Translations under genes and position numbers: made by a program | The notes under the pieces: generated by a model | Databases searched by the model: none | The model's input: only the letters and a program-made list of their open reading frames with translations | Told to the model about the DNA's origin: nothing | In this document: piece by piece, positions 8,123 through 17,995 of the stretch | How the letters are laid out: each line of letters opens with the position of its first letter | Numbering within the stretch: position 1 is the stretch's first letter | Assembly (NCBI RefSeq): GCF_008795955.1 | Contig: NZ_VMHN01000001.1 | Location: forward strand, 1,612,001 to 1,676,000 | DNA length: 64,000 nucleotides | Origin: Marinobacter denitrificans | GTDB taxonomy: Bacteria; Pseudomonadota; Gammaproteobacteria; Pseudomonadales; Oleiphilaceae | Direction: 5' to 3'

Positions 8123-9928
8123 GTGAGAGCCTACGCCGATAACGACTACCCCGCTGACCATAAACCGGACTGGAAAGTCATTTCCGGTCTCTGGCCCTAT
8201 CTGGCCGAGTTCCGGGGCCGGGTTGTTCTGGCGTTGGCGTTTCTCATAATCTCCAAGCTAGCGACCGTTGCCACACCGGTAGCCTTGAAGTACATCGTCG
8301 ACTACCTGGATGAGAACCGCGGTGGCGAGATGCTGCTGTGGATTCCGGTGCTCTTGGTGCTCGCCTATGGCCTGCTCCGATTCGGCAGCACGCTGTTCAG
8401 CGAACTACGGGATGCAGTGTTCGCCCGAGTTGCGGAACGGGCAATGCGGCGGGTATCGCTGCGGGTTTTCGAACACCTGCATAATCGGGAACTGGCGTTC
8501 CATCTGGACCGGAAAACCGGTGGTCTGGCCCGGGATATCGAGCGGGGTACCAACGGTATCAGCTTCCTGCTGCGTTTCACCCTGTTCAACATCGTGCCCA
8601 CCCTGCTCGAAATCCTGCTGGTCGCCGGCATCCTGTTTGTGGTGTTCAACGTCGGTTATGTACTGGCGATCCTGGTGGCTGTGGTGGTCTACGTGGTGTT
8701 TTCCATCAAGGTTACCGAATGGCGCACCAAGTTTGTGCGTGAAGCCAACGCCCGGGATAACCAGTCCAATTCCCGGGCGGTCGACAGCCTGCTCAACTAC
8801 GAGACGGTCAAGTACTTCAACAACGAGAAGTTCGAAGCCCGGCTGTACGACGAGGACCTGGACGACTGGGAGAAGGCCCGCCTGAAAAACCGCCTGTCCC
8901 TGGCGGCCCTGAACGCCGGCCAAGCCTTTATCATTGGTCTGGCGATGATTGTCATCATGGCCATGGCGGTACGGGAAGTGGCCAGTGGCGAGATTACCCT
9001 GGGTGACTTCACCATGATCAACGCTTACTTGCTGCAGTTATTTATCCCATTGAACGCGCTCGGGTTTGTGTATCGGGAAATACGCCAGGCACTGGTGAAC
9101 GTGGAGCGGTTATTCGGTCTGCTTGGCGATGAACCTGTGATCGAGGATGCACCAGATGCCAAAGCACTGGTTGTGGAGAAAGGCGAAGTCCGTTTCGACC
9201 ATGTTCACTTTGCCTATCGACAGGACCGCCAGATTCTTCGGAATGTAAGTTTTTCCATCCCGCCGGGTCATACCGTGGCTGTAGTAGGTGCCAGCGGTGC
9301 CGGCAAGTCGACCCTCGCCCGCCTGCTGTTCCGGTTTTACGACGTGGACCGGGGCGGTATTACCATTGATGGACAGGATATTCGCACCGTCACCCAGGCC
9401 AGCCTGCGCGCTGCTATTGGCGTGGTGCCCCAGGATACGGTGCTGTTCAATGACACGCTCTACCGTAACCTGGCTTACGGACGGCCCGAGGCCAGCGAAG
9501 CAGAGGTCTATGAGGCGGCCCGTATGGCCCATCTGGACGCCTTTATCCTGAGCCTGCCGGATGGCTATGAAACTCAGGTCGGCGAGCGTGGACTGAAGCT
9601 CTCCGGGGGCGAGAAACAGCGGGTAGCGATTGCCCGTGTTATTCTCAAGAATCCACCAGTGCTGATTCTGGATGAGGCTACCTCTTCCCTGGATTCCCTG
9701 TCTGAACAGGCCATTCTCGGGGCGCTGAAGGAAGTCAGTCGTCAGCGCACGTCGCTGGTGATTGCCCATCGCCTCTCCACCATCCGGGATGCCGACACCA
9801 TTCTGGTGATGGACGGCGGACGCATTGTGGAAAGTGGGCATCACAATGACTTGCTTGCCCGCAATGGCCACTATGCCCATCTCTGGGCGCAGCAGCATCG
9901 GAGCGGCGATGATAACCGTGAAGCCTGA
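8123..9928 (+). CDS. Atm1-type ABC exporter (permease fused to ATPase)
   Basis: ABC half-transporter of the Atm1/HMT1 group, which exports glutathione-linked sulfur, Fe-S precursors or metal-glutathione conjugates in characterised members. The transmembrane domain (about residues 30-315) has the group's NYETVKYFNNE segment, followed by a nucleotide-binding domain with Walker A GASGAGKST, signature LSGGEKQR and Walker B LILDEATSSLD. The frame is open upstream to 8060, but that would start inside the palindromic repeat. GTG 8123, with GGAG 12 bases upstream, gives the expected N-terminus and is preferred. The substrate is inferred only from family. Confidence 0.88.
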   Translation: MRAYADNDYPADHKPDWKVISGLWPYLAEFRGRVVLALAFLIISKLATVATPVALKYIVDYLDENRGGEMLLWIPVLLVLAYGLLRFGSTLFSELRDAVFARVAERAMRRVSLRVFEHLHNRELAFHLDRKTGGLARDIERGTNGISFLLRFTLFNIVPTLLEILLVAGILFVVFNVGYVLAILVAVVVYVVFSIKVTEWRTKFVREANARDNQSNSRAVDSLLNYETVKYFNNEKFEARLYDEDLDDWEKARLKNRLSLAALNAGQAFIIGLAMIVIMAMAVREVASGEITLGDFTMINAYLLQLFIPLNALGFVYREIRQALVNVERLFGLLGDEPVIEDAPDAKALVVEKGEVRFDHVHFAYRQDRQILRNVSFSIPPGHTVAVVGASGAGKSTLARLLFRFYDVDRGGITIDGQDIRTVTQASLRAAIGVVPQDTVLFNDTLYRNLAYGRPEASEAEVYEAARMAHLDAFILSLPDGYETQVGERGLKLSGGEKQRVAIARVILKNPPVLILDEATSSLDSLSEQAILGALKEVSRQRTSLVIAHRLSTIRDADTILVMDGGRIVESGHHNDLLARNGHYAHLWAQQHRSGDDNREA

Positions 9929-9935
9929 AACAGCG

Positions 9936-12464
9936 TCAGGCCGGAGGCGTCTTCCGCAGGGAGGATTCCAGTTTCTTGGTGTCGGTGATGTCCACCAGGG
10001 TGATGACAACACCGTCAATCATGTTGTCCAGTCTGCGGTAGGGTATGATCCTGACTGAAAACCACCGCTCATCGTTGGTGGTAATCTGCTTCTCCCTGAC
10101 CGCCAGGGTATCCAGGGTTTTCCGGGCGTCTTCCTGAAGCTCGGGGTAACGCAGGCTGGTGGTCAGATCGCTGAGCGGGCGGCCGACGTCGCTCTCGCGC
10201 AGGCTGATAATGGCAGCAGCCCGTTCGGTGTAACGCCGTACGTTCAGGTCCTGGTCCAGGAACAGAACCGCAATTTCGATACTGTTGAGCACATTCTGCA
10301 TATCGCTCTGGGCAAGGGCGAGATCATCCAGCTTGGTTTGCAGTTCCGTGTTGATGGTCTGCAGTTCCTCGTTCATCGACTGCATTTCTTCTTTAGAGGT
10401 TGTCAGTTCCTCATTGGCAGACTGTAGTTCTTCATTGGTGGACTGCAGCTCCTCGTTGGACGCCTGCAGTTCTTCCCGGGTGTGCTTTGCCTGCTGCCGC
10501 AAGCTTTCGATTTCCTTCTGGTAGCGCTGGACTTCCGCAACATGGTCAGAGTCGGCAGCAGAGGCGGATTTGCGGCGCCGGGACGCCACCGGCATGGGGG
10601 CATCGCGGAATACAACCATCGTCATACCCTTCAGGGCTTCGGGTTCCCGTAACGTCTGAATGGTTACGTCAACGGCCTGCGTGCTGGCGTCGGTCTGAAC
10701 CTGCACTCCTGTGAGCTCAAGCGGGTCTGTTTGCTCCGTTACCTGTTGCAGGGCGGTATACAAAGGCTCCCGCAGACCTTCCCGGGCCATGGCGTGGATG
10801 TTCCAGTTGGCCTTGCCCGCAGCCGGTTCCAGATACTTGCCGGTACGCCCGCTGATATAAACGATATCGGCATCGGCATTGAGCACCACCGCAGCGGGTG
10901 AATAGACCTGCAACAACACATTGTCGGCAGCGGACTGCAGGCTGTTGGTGGCCTCCTGTGGGGGAACCTGTGTGGACCGCACGGGGTGCTCCTTGTGCAA
11001 GGTGGACATGGGTGGGAAGGATTTTAGCAGGAAGTCAGAGTGGCGAAACGACTCGAAAGGTTTGCGGCGGTATAGACGCAGCCTGGGCTTCACTGGCGCA
11101 AACAGGTGATTCAGCCGGCCAATGGTCTCGGAACTGCCCAGCATCAGTAATCCGTTGGGGCGAAGGCTGTAGTGGAACAAGGGCAGTATCCGCCGCTGCA
11201 GTGTGACATCGAAATAGATCAGCAGGTTGCGGCAGGCAATCATGTCGAGCTTGGTAAACGGTGGGTCAAGAATGACGTCGTGGGGGGCGAACATCACTTT
11301 ATCCCGTATCAATGGCCGTACCTGGTAATGGTTGTTGTGTCTGGTGAAAAAGCGTGCCAGCCGGTCCCGGGATACGGTGCTTTCAATACTGAGTGGGTAT
11401 TGCCCCCGCCTTGCCCCCGCAATGGCATCCGGGCTGATGTCAGAGGCAAATATCTGCAGATTCAGTTCCTGCCCCGGCAGAGTGTTTTCCAGCGCCTCGG
11501 TAAACGCAATGGCCAGCGAATAGGCTTCTTCCCCTGTTGAGCAGCCCACCACCCAGGCACGCAGCGGATGGCCCGGCGTTTGCCCGGTGATCAGTTCCGG
11601 CAGCCCGGTTTCTATCAGGTAATCCCAGGTGTCAGGATCCCGGAAAAACTCGGTAACACCGATCAACAGTTCCCTGAACAACAGCTGTACTTCCTGTTTG
11701 TTGTCGGCCAGAAAGCGGGTGTAATCCCCAAGGTCCGCAATACCATGGATGGCCATGCGGCGCTCAATCCGGCGGTTCAGCGTGGAGGGTTTGTACAGGG
11801 AAAAATCATGCCGGGTGTGCTTTTGCAGCAGGCTGAGAAGCGGATCAAGCTGCTTCAGCGATGTTTGGGCGGGGTGGTTATGAGTGGGGCTTTCTCCCGG
11901 GACGGGAACGCGACGGACATAGGCCAGTATGCGATCCGGAATTTCATCTGCCGGTGCCACTATATCTGCGCAGCCTGCATCTATGGCGCTTTTGGGCATG
12001 GCGTCAAACTGGGCCGAGAGAGGTGTCTGCACCAACGTCAGCCCCCCGGTCGCCTTGATGGCCTGCAAACCCAGGGTGCCATCAGAGCCCATGCCGGAAA
12101 GCACAACGGCAATGGCCCGTTCGTTCTGGGCGCTGGCCAGGGATGAAAACAGCACATTGATGGGCAGGCGCAGCCCCCGTGCTTCGGTTGGCTGCACCAG
12201 CTTCAGGGTCTCATCCTGTACCCGCAGTTCGCGGTTTGGCGGGATGACGTAGACGGTATCAGCGCGAACGGCCGTATTCTGCCGGGCTTCAAAAACCGGC
12301 ATCTCGGTATAGCGTTGGAGGAGTTCCGGCAGCAGCGCTTTCTGGGTTGGATCCAGATGCTGCACCACCAGGAAGGCCATGCCGGTATCGCAGGGCATGT
12401 TACGGAAAAAATCCTCGAATGATGCCAGGCCGCCAGCGGAGGCACCAATACCTACGATACGCAT
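9936..12464 (-). CDS. CheB-CheR-PAS fusion protein without a kinase domain
   Basis: This 842-residue signalling protein runs in order: CheB methylesterase (about 1-185, with GASAGG, a His in QHLDP and SGMGSDGT), CheR-type SAM methyltransferase (about 210-475, with VGCSTGEEAYSLA and FDVTLQRRILPLFHYSLRPNGLLMLGSSE), a heptad coiled coil of repeated EELQSTNEELQS units (about 650-715), and a PAS domain (about 725-830). Many relatives continue into a histidine kinase; this one stops straight after the PAS. Its ATG overlaps the TGA of the upstream PAS gene (TGATG), so translation is probably coupled. Target proteins are unknown; no chemoreceptor is in the window. Confidence 0.9.
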   Translation of the reverse strand: MRIVGIGASAGGLASFEDFFRNMPCDTGMAFLVVQHLDPTQKALLPELLQRYTEMPVFEARQNTAVRADTVYVIPPNRELRVQDETLKLVQPTEARGLRLPINVLFSSLASAQNERAIAVVLSGMGSDGTLGLQAIKATGGLTLVQTPLSAQFDAMPKSAIDAGCADIVAPADEIPDRILAYVRRVPVPGESPTHNHPAQTSLKQLDPLLSLLQKHTRHDFSLYKPSTLNRRIERRMAIHGIADLGDYTRFLADNKQEVQLLFRELLIGVTEFFRDPDTWDYLIETGLPELITGQTPGHPLRAWVVGCSTGEEAYSLAIAFTEALENTLPGQELNLQIFASDISPDAIAGARRGQYPLSIESTVSRDRLARFFTRHNNHYQVRPLIRDKVMFAPHDVILDPPFTKLDMIACRNLLIYFDVTLQRRILPLFHYSLRPNGLLMLGSSETIGRLNHLFAPVKPRLRLYRRKPFESFRHSDFLLKSFPPMSTLHKEHPVRSTQVPPQEATNSLQSAADNVLLQVYSPAAVVLNADADIVYISGRTGKYLEPAAGKANWNIHAMAREGLREPLYTALQQVTEQTDPLELTGVQVQTDASTQAVDVTIQTLREPEALKGMTMVVFRDAPMPVASRRRKSASAADSDHVAEVQRYQKEIESLRQQAKHTREELQASNEELQSTNEELQSANEELTTSKEEMQSMNEELQTINTELQTKLDDLALAQSDMQNVLNSIEIAVLFLDQDLNVRRYTERAAAIISLRESDVGRPLSDLTTSLRYPELQEDARKTLDTLAVREKQITTNDERWFSVRIIPYRRLDNMIDGVVITLVDITDTKKLESSLRKTPPA

Positions 12465-13057
12465 CAGTACGTGGGGGCGTAAGTCGTGGCTTCAGTGAGT
12501 ATCATCAAAACGCTGTCCCTGGCAGCGGTGGGCTTTGCGCTGATCACCATGCATCTGCGATCTTGCAGTTCGACCGTTGCTTCTACCGCGCCCGACGTTC
12601 TGAGCAACGTATTCACGATGTCGTGCTGTCCAGGTGCGAGAAGGGCATTCAGGCCCATTCCGGCAAGGTCCGTCGTGTGGTCGCCGAATAGAATGCCCGC
12701 AGCCAGGTTACCTTCAATAATATCGCCGTCGTTAGCCACAATCAGATAGGCGGCAGGCGCCTGCTCATAGAGCGACCGGTAATGGGCCAGCTCCTCGTTG
12801 ATTTCCTGTTCGTTAGCCAGAAGCTGTTCATACAGCAGATCAAGCTCCACCTGGTAGGTTTGCAGCTCGTGGAGCAGCTTGAGGGCATCAGCAGCGGATT
12901 CGGGGTTGCTGGCACGCTCGTAGAGCAAATGGAGTGCTTCCACGCTCAGGTTGCCGCCGTGGTTGCGGGGCGGTACGCCGTGTTCGATCAGATCACTGGC
13001 GCTGCGTCGCAGCCGTTCATGGTGTTCAACATCTGAATATCCGTTCGTATGACTCAT
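12464..13057 (-). CDS. Small PAS-domain protein
   Basis: This 197-residue cytoplasmic protein has an N-terminal helical part with a likely coiled coil (about 45-95, LHELQTYQVELDLLYEQLLANEQEINEEL is its core) followed by a PAS fold (about 92-185, APAAYLIVANDGDIIEGN). It has no output domain. The gene is first in a two-gene unit with the CheB-CheR fusion, so it probably feeds a signal to that protein or associates with its coiled coil; that is inference. It is divergent from the DUF4398 lipoprotein gene. Confidence 0.8.
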   Translation of the reverse strand: MSHTNGYSDVEHHERLRRSASDLIEHGVPPRNHGGNLSVEALHLLYERASNPESAADALKLLHELQTYQVELDLLYEQLLANEQEINEELAHYRSLYEQAPAAYLIVANDGDIIEGNLAAGILFGDHTTDLAGMGLNALLAPGQHDIVNTLLRTSGAVEATVELQDRRCMVISAKPTAARDSVLMILTEATTYAPTY

Positions 13058-13321
13058 CGTCCCTCTCCAAACCGTTCAAACCGTCCAAACTGTCCAGGCC
13101 GCCACCGGTGTTACATCAGGCAAGTCTACTCCACCTCAAGCGGCCCGAATAGCAAGTGGCTGGGGTATTTCATTTTGAGGCCCTTGTGTGTGTTAGCGTA
13201 CGGACGATGTCACGGCCCTGGCGCTAATGTGAATGACAGGGAGCATTGGCGGACCGTTCAGGTTCGGCATTGGCCGGTTCAAAACAGAACCGGGGAGCTC
13301 CGTGGCATAAGGAGCCATGCT

Positions 13322-13723
13322 ATGAAAACGCACATGATCCGGCGGGCCGCTGAACGTCTCGGCCTATTTACCACGTTATTTCTCGCAACTTTGACCCTCG
13401 TCGCCTGTGCGTCTGCGCCGTTACCACCGACCGAATCGCTGACCATGGCCAGCGATGCCATTGCCAATGCCGAACAGGCGGAAGCCCGGCGTTATGCCGG
13501 CGCGGAACTGGAAGAAGCGAACCGTCATTTGGCAGAAGCTGAGAAGGCTGTGGCAGCGGAGCGAATGACCGAAGCCGACCGGCTGGCAAAACAGGCCCGC
13601 GTTGCCGCAGAGCTGGCAATAGCAAGAACCGAAGCGGCGAAGGCCGCGGCGATCAATCGTGAAATGGGGCGCGGCGCCGAGGCCCTGGATGAAGAGATGC
13701 AGCGCCAGGGAGATCAGCAATGA
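13322..13723 (+). CDS. DUF4398 lipoprotein
   Basis: This is a 133-residue predicted lipoprotein. A signal peptide ends in the lipobox LVAC, giving an N-terminal acylated Cys. The mature part is almost entirely an Ala/Glu-rich helix with repeated AEAEKA patterns, as in DUF4398 proteins. The frame is open from 13049, but AAGGAG seven bases before ATG 13322 and the signal peptide that follows fix the start. Its stop overlaps the start of the OmpA-like gene by four bases, so the two are an operon and probably work together in the envelope. Confidence 0.85.
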   Translation: MKTHMIRRAAERLGLFTTLFLATLTLVACASAPLPPTESLTMASDAIANAEQAEARRYAGAELEEANRHLAEAEKAVAAERMTEADRLAKQARVAAELAIARTEAAKAAAINREMGRGAEALDEEMQRQGDQQ

Positions 13724-14586
13724 AAATCTTATCGTTCCTGAAACCGGTTCCAGGTAAAAAAACGACCATCGCCGTGGTGCTTTCCTCAGTACTGCTGACC
13801 GCATGTGCCATGTCGCCGACCAGCCCTGAAGGCTCAGAGGATGTGCGCACCAAGCTGACCGAGCTGCAACAGAACCCTGACATGATGACTCATGCCCGCA
13901 TCGAATTGCGTGATGCGGAAGCGGCGGTGCAGCTTGCCGAGCAACCGTTGGATAGCGATGAACAGGCCCTGGCCGACTATCGCCTCTACATGGCTGACCG
14001 CATGGTCGAGATTGCCCGGGCCAAGGGCCAGACCCGGCTGTTGGAAGCCGAGCGGGAGCAACTGGGCGAGCAGCGTGATGCGGCCAGGCTGGCCGCACGA
14101 ACCCGCGAAGCGGATGAGGCCCATGCCGACGCCGAAAGTGCGCGTAGCTCACAAGCGGATGCCGCAGCCCTATCTGCCCGTGAAGCGGAAGAACTGCAGC
14201 GGCAGATTGACGACCTTGAGGCCGAAGCAACCGAGCGGGGGCTGGTGTTGACTCTGGGGGACGTGCTTTTTGCGAGCGGTAGCGCGGAGATTCAGGGAGG
14301 CACTAACGAGAATCTGGAGAAGCTGGTGAACTTCCTCGAACAGTACCCTGACCGCCAGGTGCTGATTGAAGGCCATACCGATAACGTGGGTAGCGCGATG
14401 TTTAATGAAACCCTGTCGCGTCAACGGGCAGAATCTGTGCGGCGTTTCCTGACTGGCCGCGGCATTGACGGCCGCCGGCTGACCGTGTCCGGGTTCGGTT
14501 TTGAGCGTCCGGTTGCCAGCAATGACAGTGCAACGGGTCGCCAGCAGAATCGCCGTGTTGAAGTGGTGATTGAAAACCGGGAGTAG
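13720..14586 (+). CDS. OmpA-family lipoprotein with DUF4398-like helical region
   Basis: The protein is 288 residues. A signal peptide with lipobox LTAC (Cys about residue 29) precedes a long Ala/Glu/Arg-rich helical region (about 40-170), then an OmpA-like peptidoglycan-binding domain (about 180-288). The OmpA domain shows the typical LFASGSAEI start, the EGHTDNVG motif, SRQRAESVRRFL and NRRVEVVI. It should sit in the outer membrane and hold peptidoglycan non-covalently. It is translationally coupled to the upstream DUF4398 lipoprotein and converges on the Crp/Fnr gene. Confidence 0.88.
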   Translation: MKILSFLKPVPGKKTTIAVVLSSVLLTACAMSPTSPEGSEDVRTKLTELQQNPDMMTHARIELRDAEAAVQLAEQPLDSDEQALADYRLYMADRMVEIARAKGQTRLLEAEREQLGEQRDAARLAARTREADEAHADAESARSSQADAAALSAREAEELQRQIDDLEAEATERGLVLTLGDVLFASGSAEIQGGTNENLEKLVNFLEQYPDRQVLIEGHTDNVGSAMFNETLSRQRAESVRRFLTGRGIDGRRLTVSGFGFERPVASNDSATGRQQNRRVEVVIENRE

Positions 14587-14661
14587 CACATGCTGAGGTA
14601 TCGGGATTTCTTCCCGCTGGCGGGGGATACCAAAGCCAGCGACGAGTCGGCGTCGACCGGC

Positions 14662-15384
14662 TCAGTAACCGGGGTAGCCCGAGGTCAGGCGGTCGGTCTC
14701 GTGCTTGACCACGGCGTAACATTCGCAGCTGAGGGCCTCAAGCCCCGGCCGGTCAATCACGGTGATATGGCCGCGATGGTATTCGATGATCCCCAGGTCC
14801 TGCAGTTTGCCAGCTGCTTCGGTAACACCCTCACGGCGAACACCCAGCATGTTGGCGATGAGTTCCTGGGTCATCGTCAGATGGTTGTCCGCAAGGCGAT
14901 CAAGGGATAACAACAGCCAGCGACACAATTGCTGGTCAATGGAGTGATGGCGATTACACACGGCGGTCTGGGACATCTGGGTGATCAACGCCTGGGTGTA
15001 GCGCAGGGTAAGCCCCCTTACCGCGGGAGTGTTATCGAACTCCTCCTTGAGTTCCGGGGCGGTCATCCGGTAAGCAAATCCCTTGCTTTGCACAACCGTC
15101 CGGCTGGGGGTACTGTCGCCACCCATGAACACGGCAATGCCGGCCATTCCCTCGTTCCCGACCACCGATATTTCGGCGGACGAGCCATTTATCATCACGT
15201 ACAGCAGCGAAATGATGCAATTGGTCGGGAAGTAGACAAAGTCGATGGGTTGGCCGGATTCATAAATTACGTCCCCGAGGTTCATTTCAACCAGTTTGAG
15301 CTTGGGGAATATCCGTACCTTGGCGCTGTCTGGCAAGGCGGCCAGCAAATGATTCTGATCGTGGAAGGTTGTAATGTCTGACAT
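14662..15384 (-). CDS. Crp/Fnr-family transcriptional regulator
   Basis: The 240 residues hold an N-terminal cyclic-nucleotide-binding-like beta barrel (about 25-140) and a C-terminal winged helix-turn-helix (about 150-225, MTQELIANMLGVRREGVTEAAGKLQ as recognition region). It lacks the Cys cluster of Fnr, and a canonical cAMP-binding Arg-Ser pair is not evident, so the ligand is unknown. A GGGAGGTAG Shine-Dalgarno precedes the ATG. It lies between an envelope lipoprotein pair and a c-di-GMP enzyme, and may regulate either; no operator was identified. Confidence 0.87.
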   Translation of the reverse strand: MSDITTFHDQNHLLAALPDSAKVRIFPKLKLVEMNLGDVIYESGQPIDFVYFPTNCIISLLYVMINGSSAEISVVGNEGMAGIAVFMGGDSTPSRTVVQSKGFAYRMTAPELKEEFDNTPAVRGLTLRYTQALITQMSQTAVCNRHHSIDQQLCRWLLLSLDRLADNHLTMTQELIANMLGVRREGVTEAAGKLQDLGIIEYHRGHITVIDRPGLEALSCECYAVVKHETDRLTSGYPGY

Positions 15385-15511
15385 AACTACCTCCCTGGCG
15401 GAGCCGTCGTTTATGGGTACAACACGCTAACACAAAAACGCATTCTAACTGTAACAATAGAAGGTCCTGGCAGAATATCCCGATGATCAAACCACAAAGT
15501 CAGAGTGGTGA

Positions 15512-17884
15512 CTATTGCGGTTGAGGACTGGCGGATCGAGCCTCCCAGGTGAACCTGCCTGCCCACGACAGCGCCAGCGCCAGCGGCATCGGCCTGCTGT
15601 AGAAAAAGCCCTGCCCCAGCTCACACCCCATCTCTATCAGTTTCGCTTCCACCGCAGCGGTTTCAATACCCTCCGCGACGAGGCGGCGCTGGAAACTTTG
15701 CGACAGGCTGACAATGGCACTGACAATGCTGTAGTTATCGTTATTGTCCAGCATGTCCATGACGAAGGACTGATCGATCTTGATTTCCTGCGCAGGCAGC
15801 CGACGGAACAGATCCAGTGAGGAATAGCCCGTACCGAAATCATCCAGAGAAACATCCACTCCCAGGTCACGGCAGGCCTGGAGGTTCTCCAGAACCTTGT
15901 GAGTATCGTCCAGGGCGGTGGTTTCGAGAATTTCGAGAATCAGGTGGCAGCGGATGTCACGGGGGCAATCGCCCAGGGCGCTGGCCAGGTCTTCACGGAA
16001 TTCAGGGCCCAGAAAATGGGAGGGGCTGAGGTTAACGCTCAGGGTGTACGGAAGCCCATTTTCCGCAAATTCCTGTAAGCGTGTGATCGCTTCGCGAATC
16101 ACGAAGTTACCGACACTTCGGGCGTATTCGGTATATTCAATGTGTTCAAGGAAATAACCGGGACTCAGAAGCCCTTGCACGGGATGGTTCCAGCGTATCA
16201 GTGCCTCGAAACCTTCCAGGCACTGTCTGGTGAAATTCACCTTGGGCTGATAGTAGAGCTCGAGCTGGCCCAACCTTATGGCATCGCCGATCTGCTCAAT
16301 GACTTTTACGCGCTCCTTGCGTGAGAAGTGGGAGTCCAGATCGAACAGGGTGTACGTGTTCTTCCCTGCTTCCTTGGCCGCATACATGGCCTGGTCAGCA
16401 TGGCGTATCAGCAGGTCGGCATCGGCATCGTCGCTCGGATAGACGGTCACACCCATGCTGCCTGAAAGGTTCAGAATATAATGCCGGTAGTTGATGGGCT
16501 GGCGGATGGCTTCCAGAAGCCGGGCATAAACCCGCGCATCATCCACATCCCGGAGTATGGCCACAAATTCGTCACCTCCCAGGCGGGCAACGATGTCGTG
16601 GGCACGAACGCTCGATAGCAGCCTTTGGGCGACGGACTTAAGCACCGCATCGCCCACAGCGTGGCCGTGCTGATCGTTGATTTCCTTGAAACCGTCGAGG
16701 TCAATAAAACACACAGACACCAGCCCCATTCGCTGGTTGGCTTCGAACAGCTCCTGCTCAAAAAGGGCTGTCAGCCTGCGCCGGTTTGGCAGGCCGGTGA
16801 GTGAATCGTAGTTGGCAGCCTGCTCGAGACTCTTCTGGTGTTCGCGTTTCTCCTGGTAAAGCCGTTTACGCTCGATCAGGTTGCCAAGGGTTTGTAACAG
16901 GGGCTCGAGCTCTTCGGCAAGTCGAGCAGGGTAACCATCCAGCCGGTTGGCAAGGCCAATCAGCCCGATCTGTTTGTCGCCGGAAAATACCGGGATACCT
17001 ATATACGCGCTGATGGGCGGATGGCCGCTCGGCAGGCCCCCCCGGCGGGGATCGGTCTCCAGGTCGTTGGAGATGATGACTTCTCCGGTCACCATGGGTT
17101 TGCCAAGAATGTTGTCGAGGCGGTCGAAGATCATTCCTCGCCGTTCCACTTCCTGATACAGCGCCTGGGTTTCCGGGCTCCAGGCGATATTGGTGATGGC
17201 CCCGATTTTCAGATAGGGGGTTTGATCCTCATGGCGAAGCACTTCGCCGATGAAGCCGAACTGGCTGCCGGTCAGTGATAGCAGGTCGCTGAGCATCTGC
17301 TCGAACGCCGCGCGCTCATTGTTGCTGGTCAGGAAAACGTTCTGCGCCCGGTGAATGGCCCGGCTGAGGTGAGACACATGCACATAGTCGTGGTCGGTGG
17401 CCGTCAGGTAGGCGCGTTCCAGCTCGTCCTCGACAATGCTGGCGAGGCTTCGTAGCACGTCCAGGTCAATCTCGTTGAGGTGGCGGGGCTTGTCGTCAAT
17501 GATGCAAAGGGTGCCAATCTTGAAACCGCTGGGCTCTCGCACCGGCATACCGGCGTAGAAACGGATGAAAGGCTCCCCGGTCACCAGGGGGTTTTTGCAG
17601 AAACGGGGGTCCTCGGTAGCGTCAGCCACCAGAAAGACCTTGTCCTGTTGTATGGCGTAGTCACAGAAGGCAACCGATCGCGGCGTTTCCGGTGCTGCCA
17701 GGCCCTGGCGGGATTTGAACCACTGACGTTCATTGTCGACGATGGTGAAAAGCGCGATCTTGACCTGATAGTACTGTCGCGCAATTCGCGTCAGCCGTTC
17801 GAAGCGTTCCTCCGGCGGAGTGTCAAGAATACCCAGGCGATCAAGAGCGGCAAGCCTGCGTTTTTCGATGTTCGGGGTGGTCAT
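15512..17884 (-). CDS. GAF-GAF-GGDEF-EAL cyclic-di-GMP protein
   Basis: This is a 790-residue cytoplasmic enzyme. Two GAF sensor domains (about 20-160, starting with the GILDTPPEERF pattern, and 185-335) are followed by a GGDEF domain (about 350-515) with an intact LGGDEF site and an EAL domain (about 530-780) with EALIRW and the DDFGTGYSS motif. Both the diguanylate cyclase and the phosphodiesterase sites look complete, so it could make or degrade c-di-GMP. The frame opens at TTG 17887, but ATG 17884 has GGAG at good spacing. It is a single gene, divergent from the flavoprotein gene. Confidence 0.92.
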   Translation of the reverse strand: MTTPNIEKRRLAALDRLGILDTPPEERFERLTRIARQYYQVKIALFTIVDNERQWFKSRQGLAAPETPRSVAFCDYAIQQDKVFLVADATEDPRFCKNPLVTGEPFIRFYAGMPVREPSGFKIGTLCIIDDKPRHLNEIDLDVLRSLASIVEDELERAYLTATDHDYVHVSHLSRAIHRAQNVFLTSNNERAAFEQMLSDLLSLTGSQFGFIGEVLRHEDQTPYLKIGAITNIAWSPETQALYQEVERRGMIFDRLDNILGKPMVTGEVIISNDLETDPRRGGLPSGHPPISAYIGIPVFSGDKQIGLIGLANRLDGYPARLAEELEPLLQTLGNLIERKRLYQEKREHQKSLEQAANYDSLTGLPNRRRLTALFEQELFEANQRMGLVSVCFIDLDGFKEINDQHGHAVGDAVLKSVAQRLLSSVRAHDIVARLGGDEFVAILRDVDDARVYARLLEAIRQPINYRHYILNLSGSMGVTVYPSDDADADLLIRHADQAMYAAKEAGKNTYTLFDLDSHFSRKERVKVIEQIGDAIRLGQLELYYQPKVNFTRQCLEGFEALIRWNHPVQGLLSPGYFLEHIEYTEYARSVGNFVIREAITRLQEFAENGLPYTLSVNLSPSHFLGPEFREDLASALGDCPRDIRCHLILEILETTALDDTHKVLENLQACRDLGVDVSLDDFGTGYSSLDLFRRLPAQEIKIDQSFVMDMLDNNDNYSIVSAIVSLSQSFQRRLVAEGIETAAVEAKLIEMGCELGQGFFYSRPMPLALALSWAGRFTWEARSASPQPQ

Positions 17885-17995
17885 CAATCGGTCTCCGCAA
17901 GGGGCCGCTTTACCTGAAGTTCAGATGAGTTCTGGAATATCACTCACTATTGCCTTGAACTAGACTGAATGCAAAACAATAAACAGGAAATGTCC

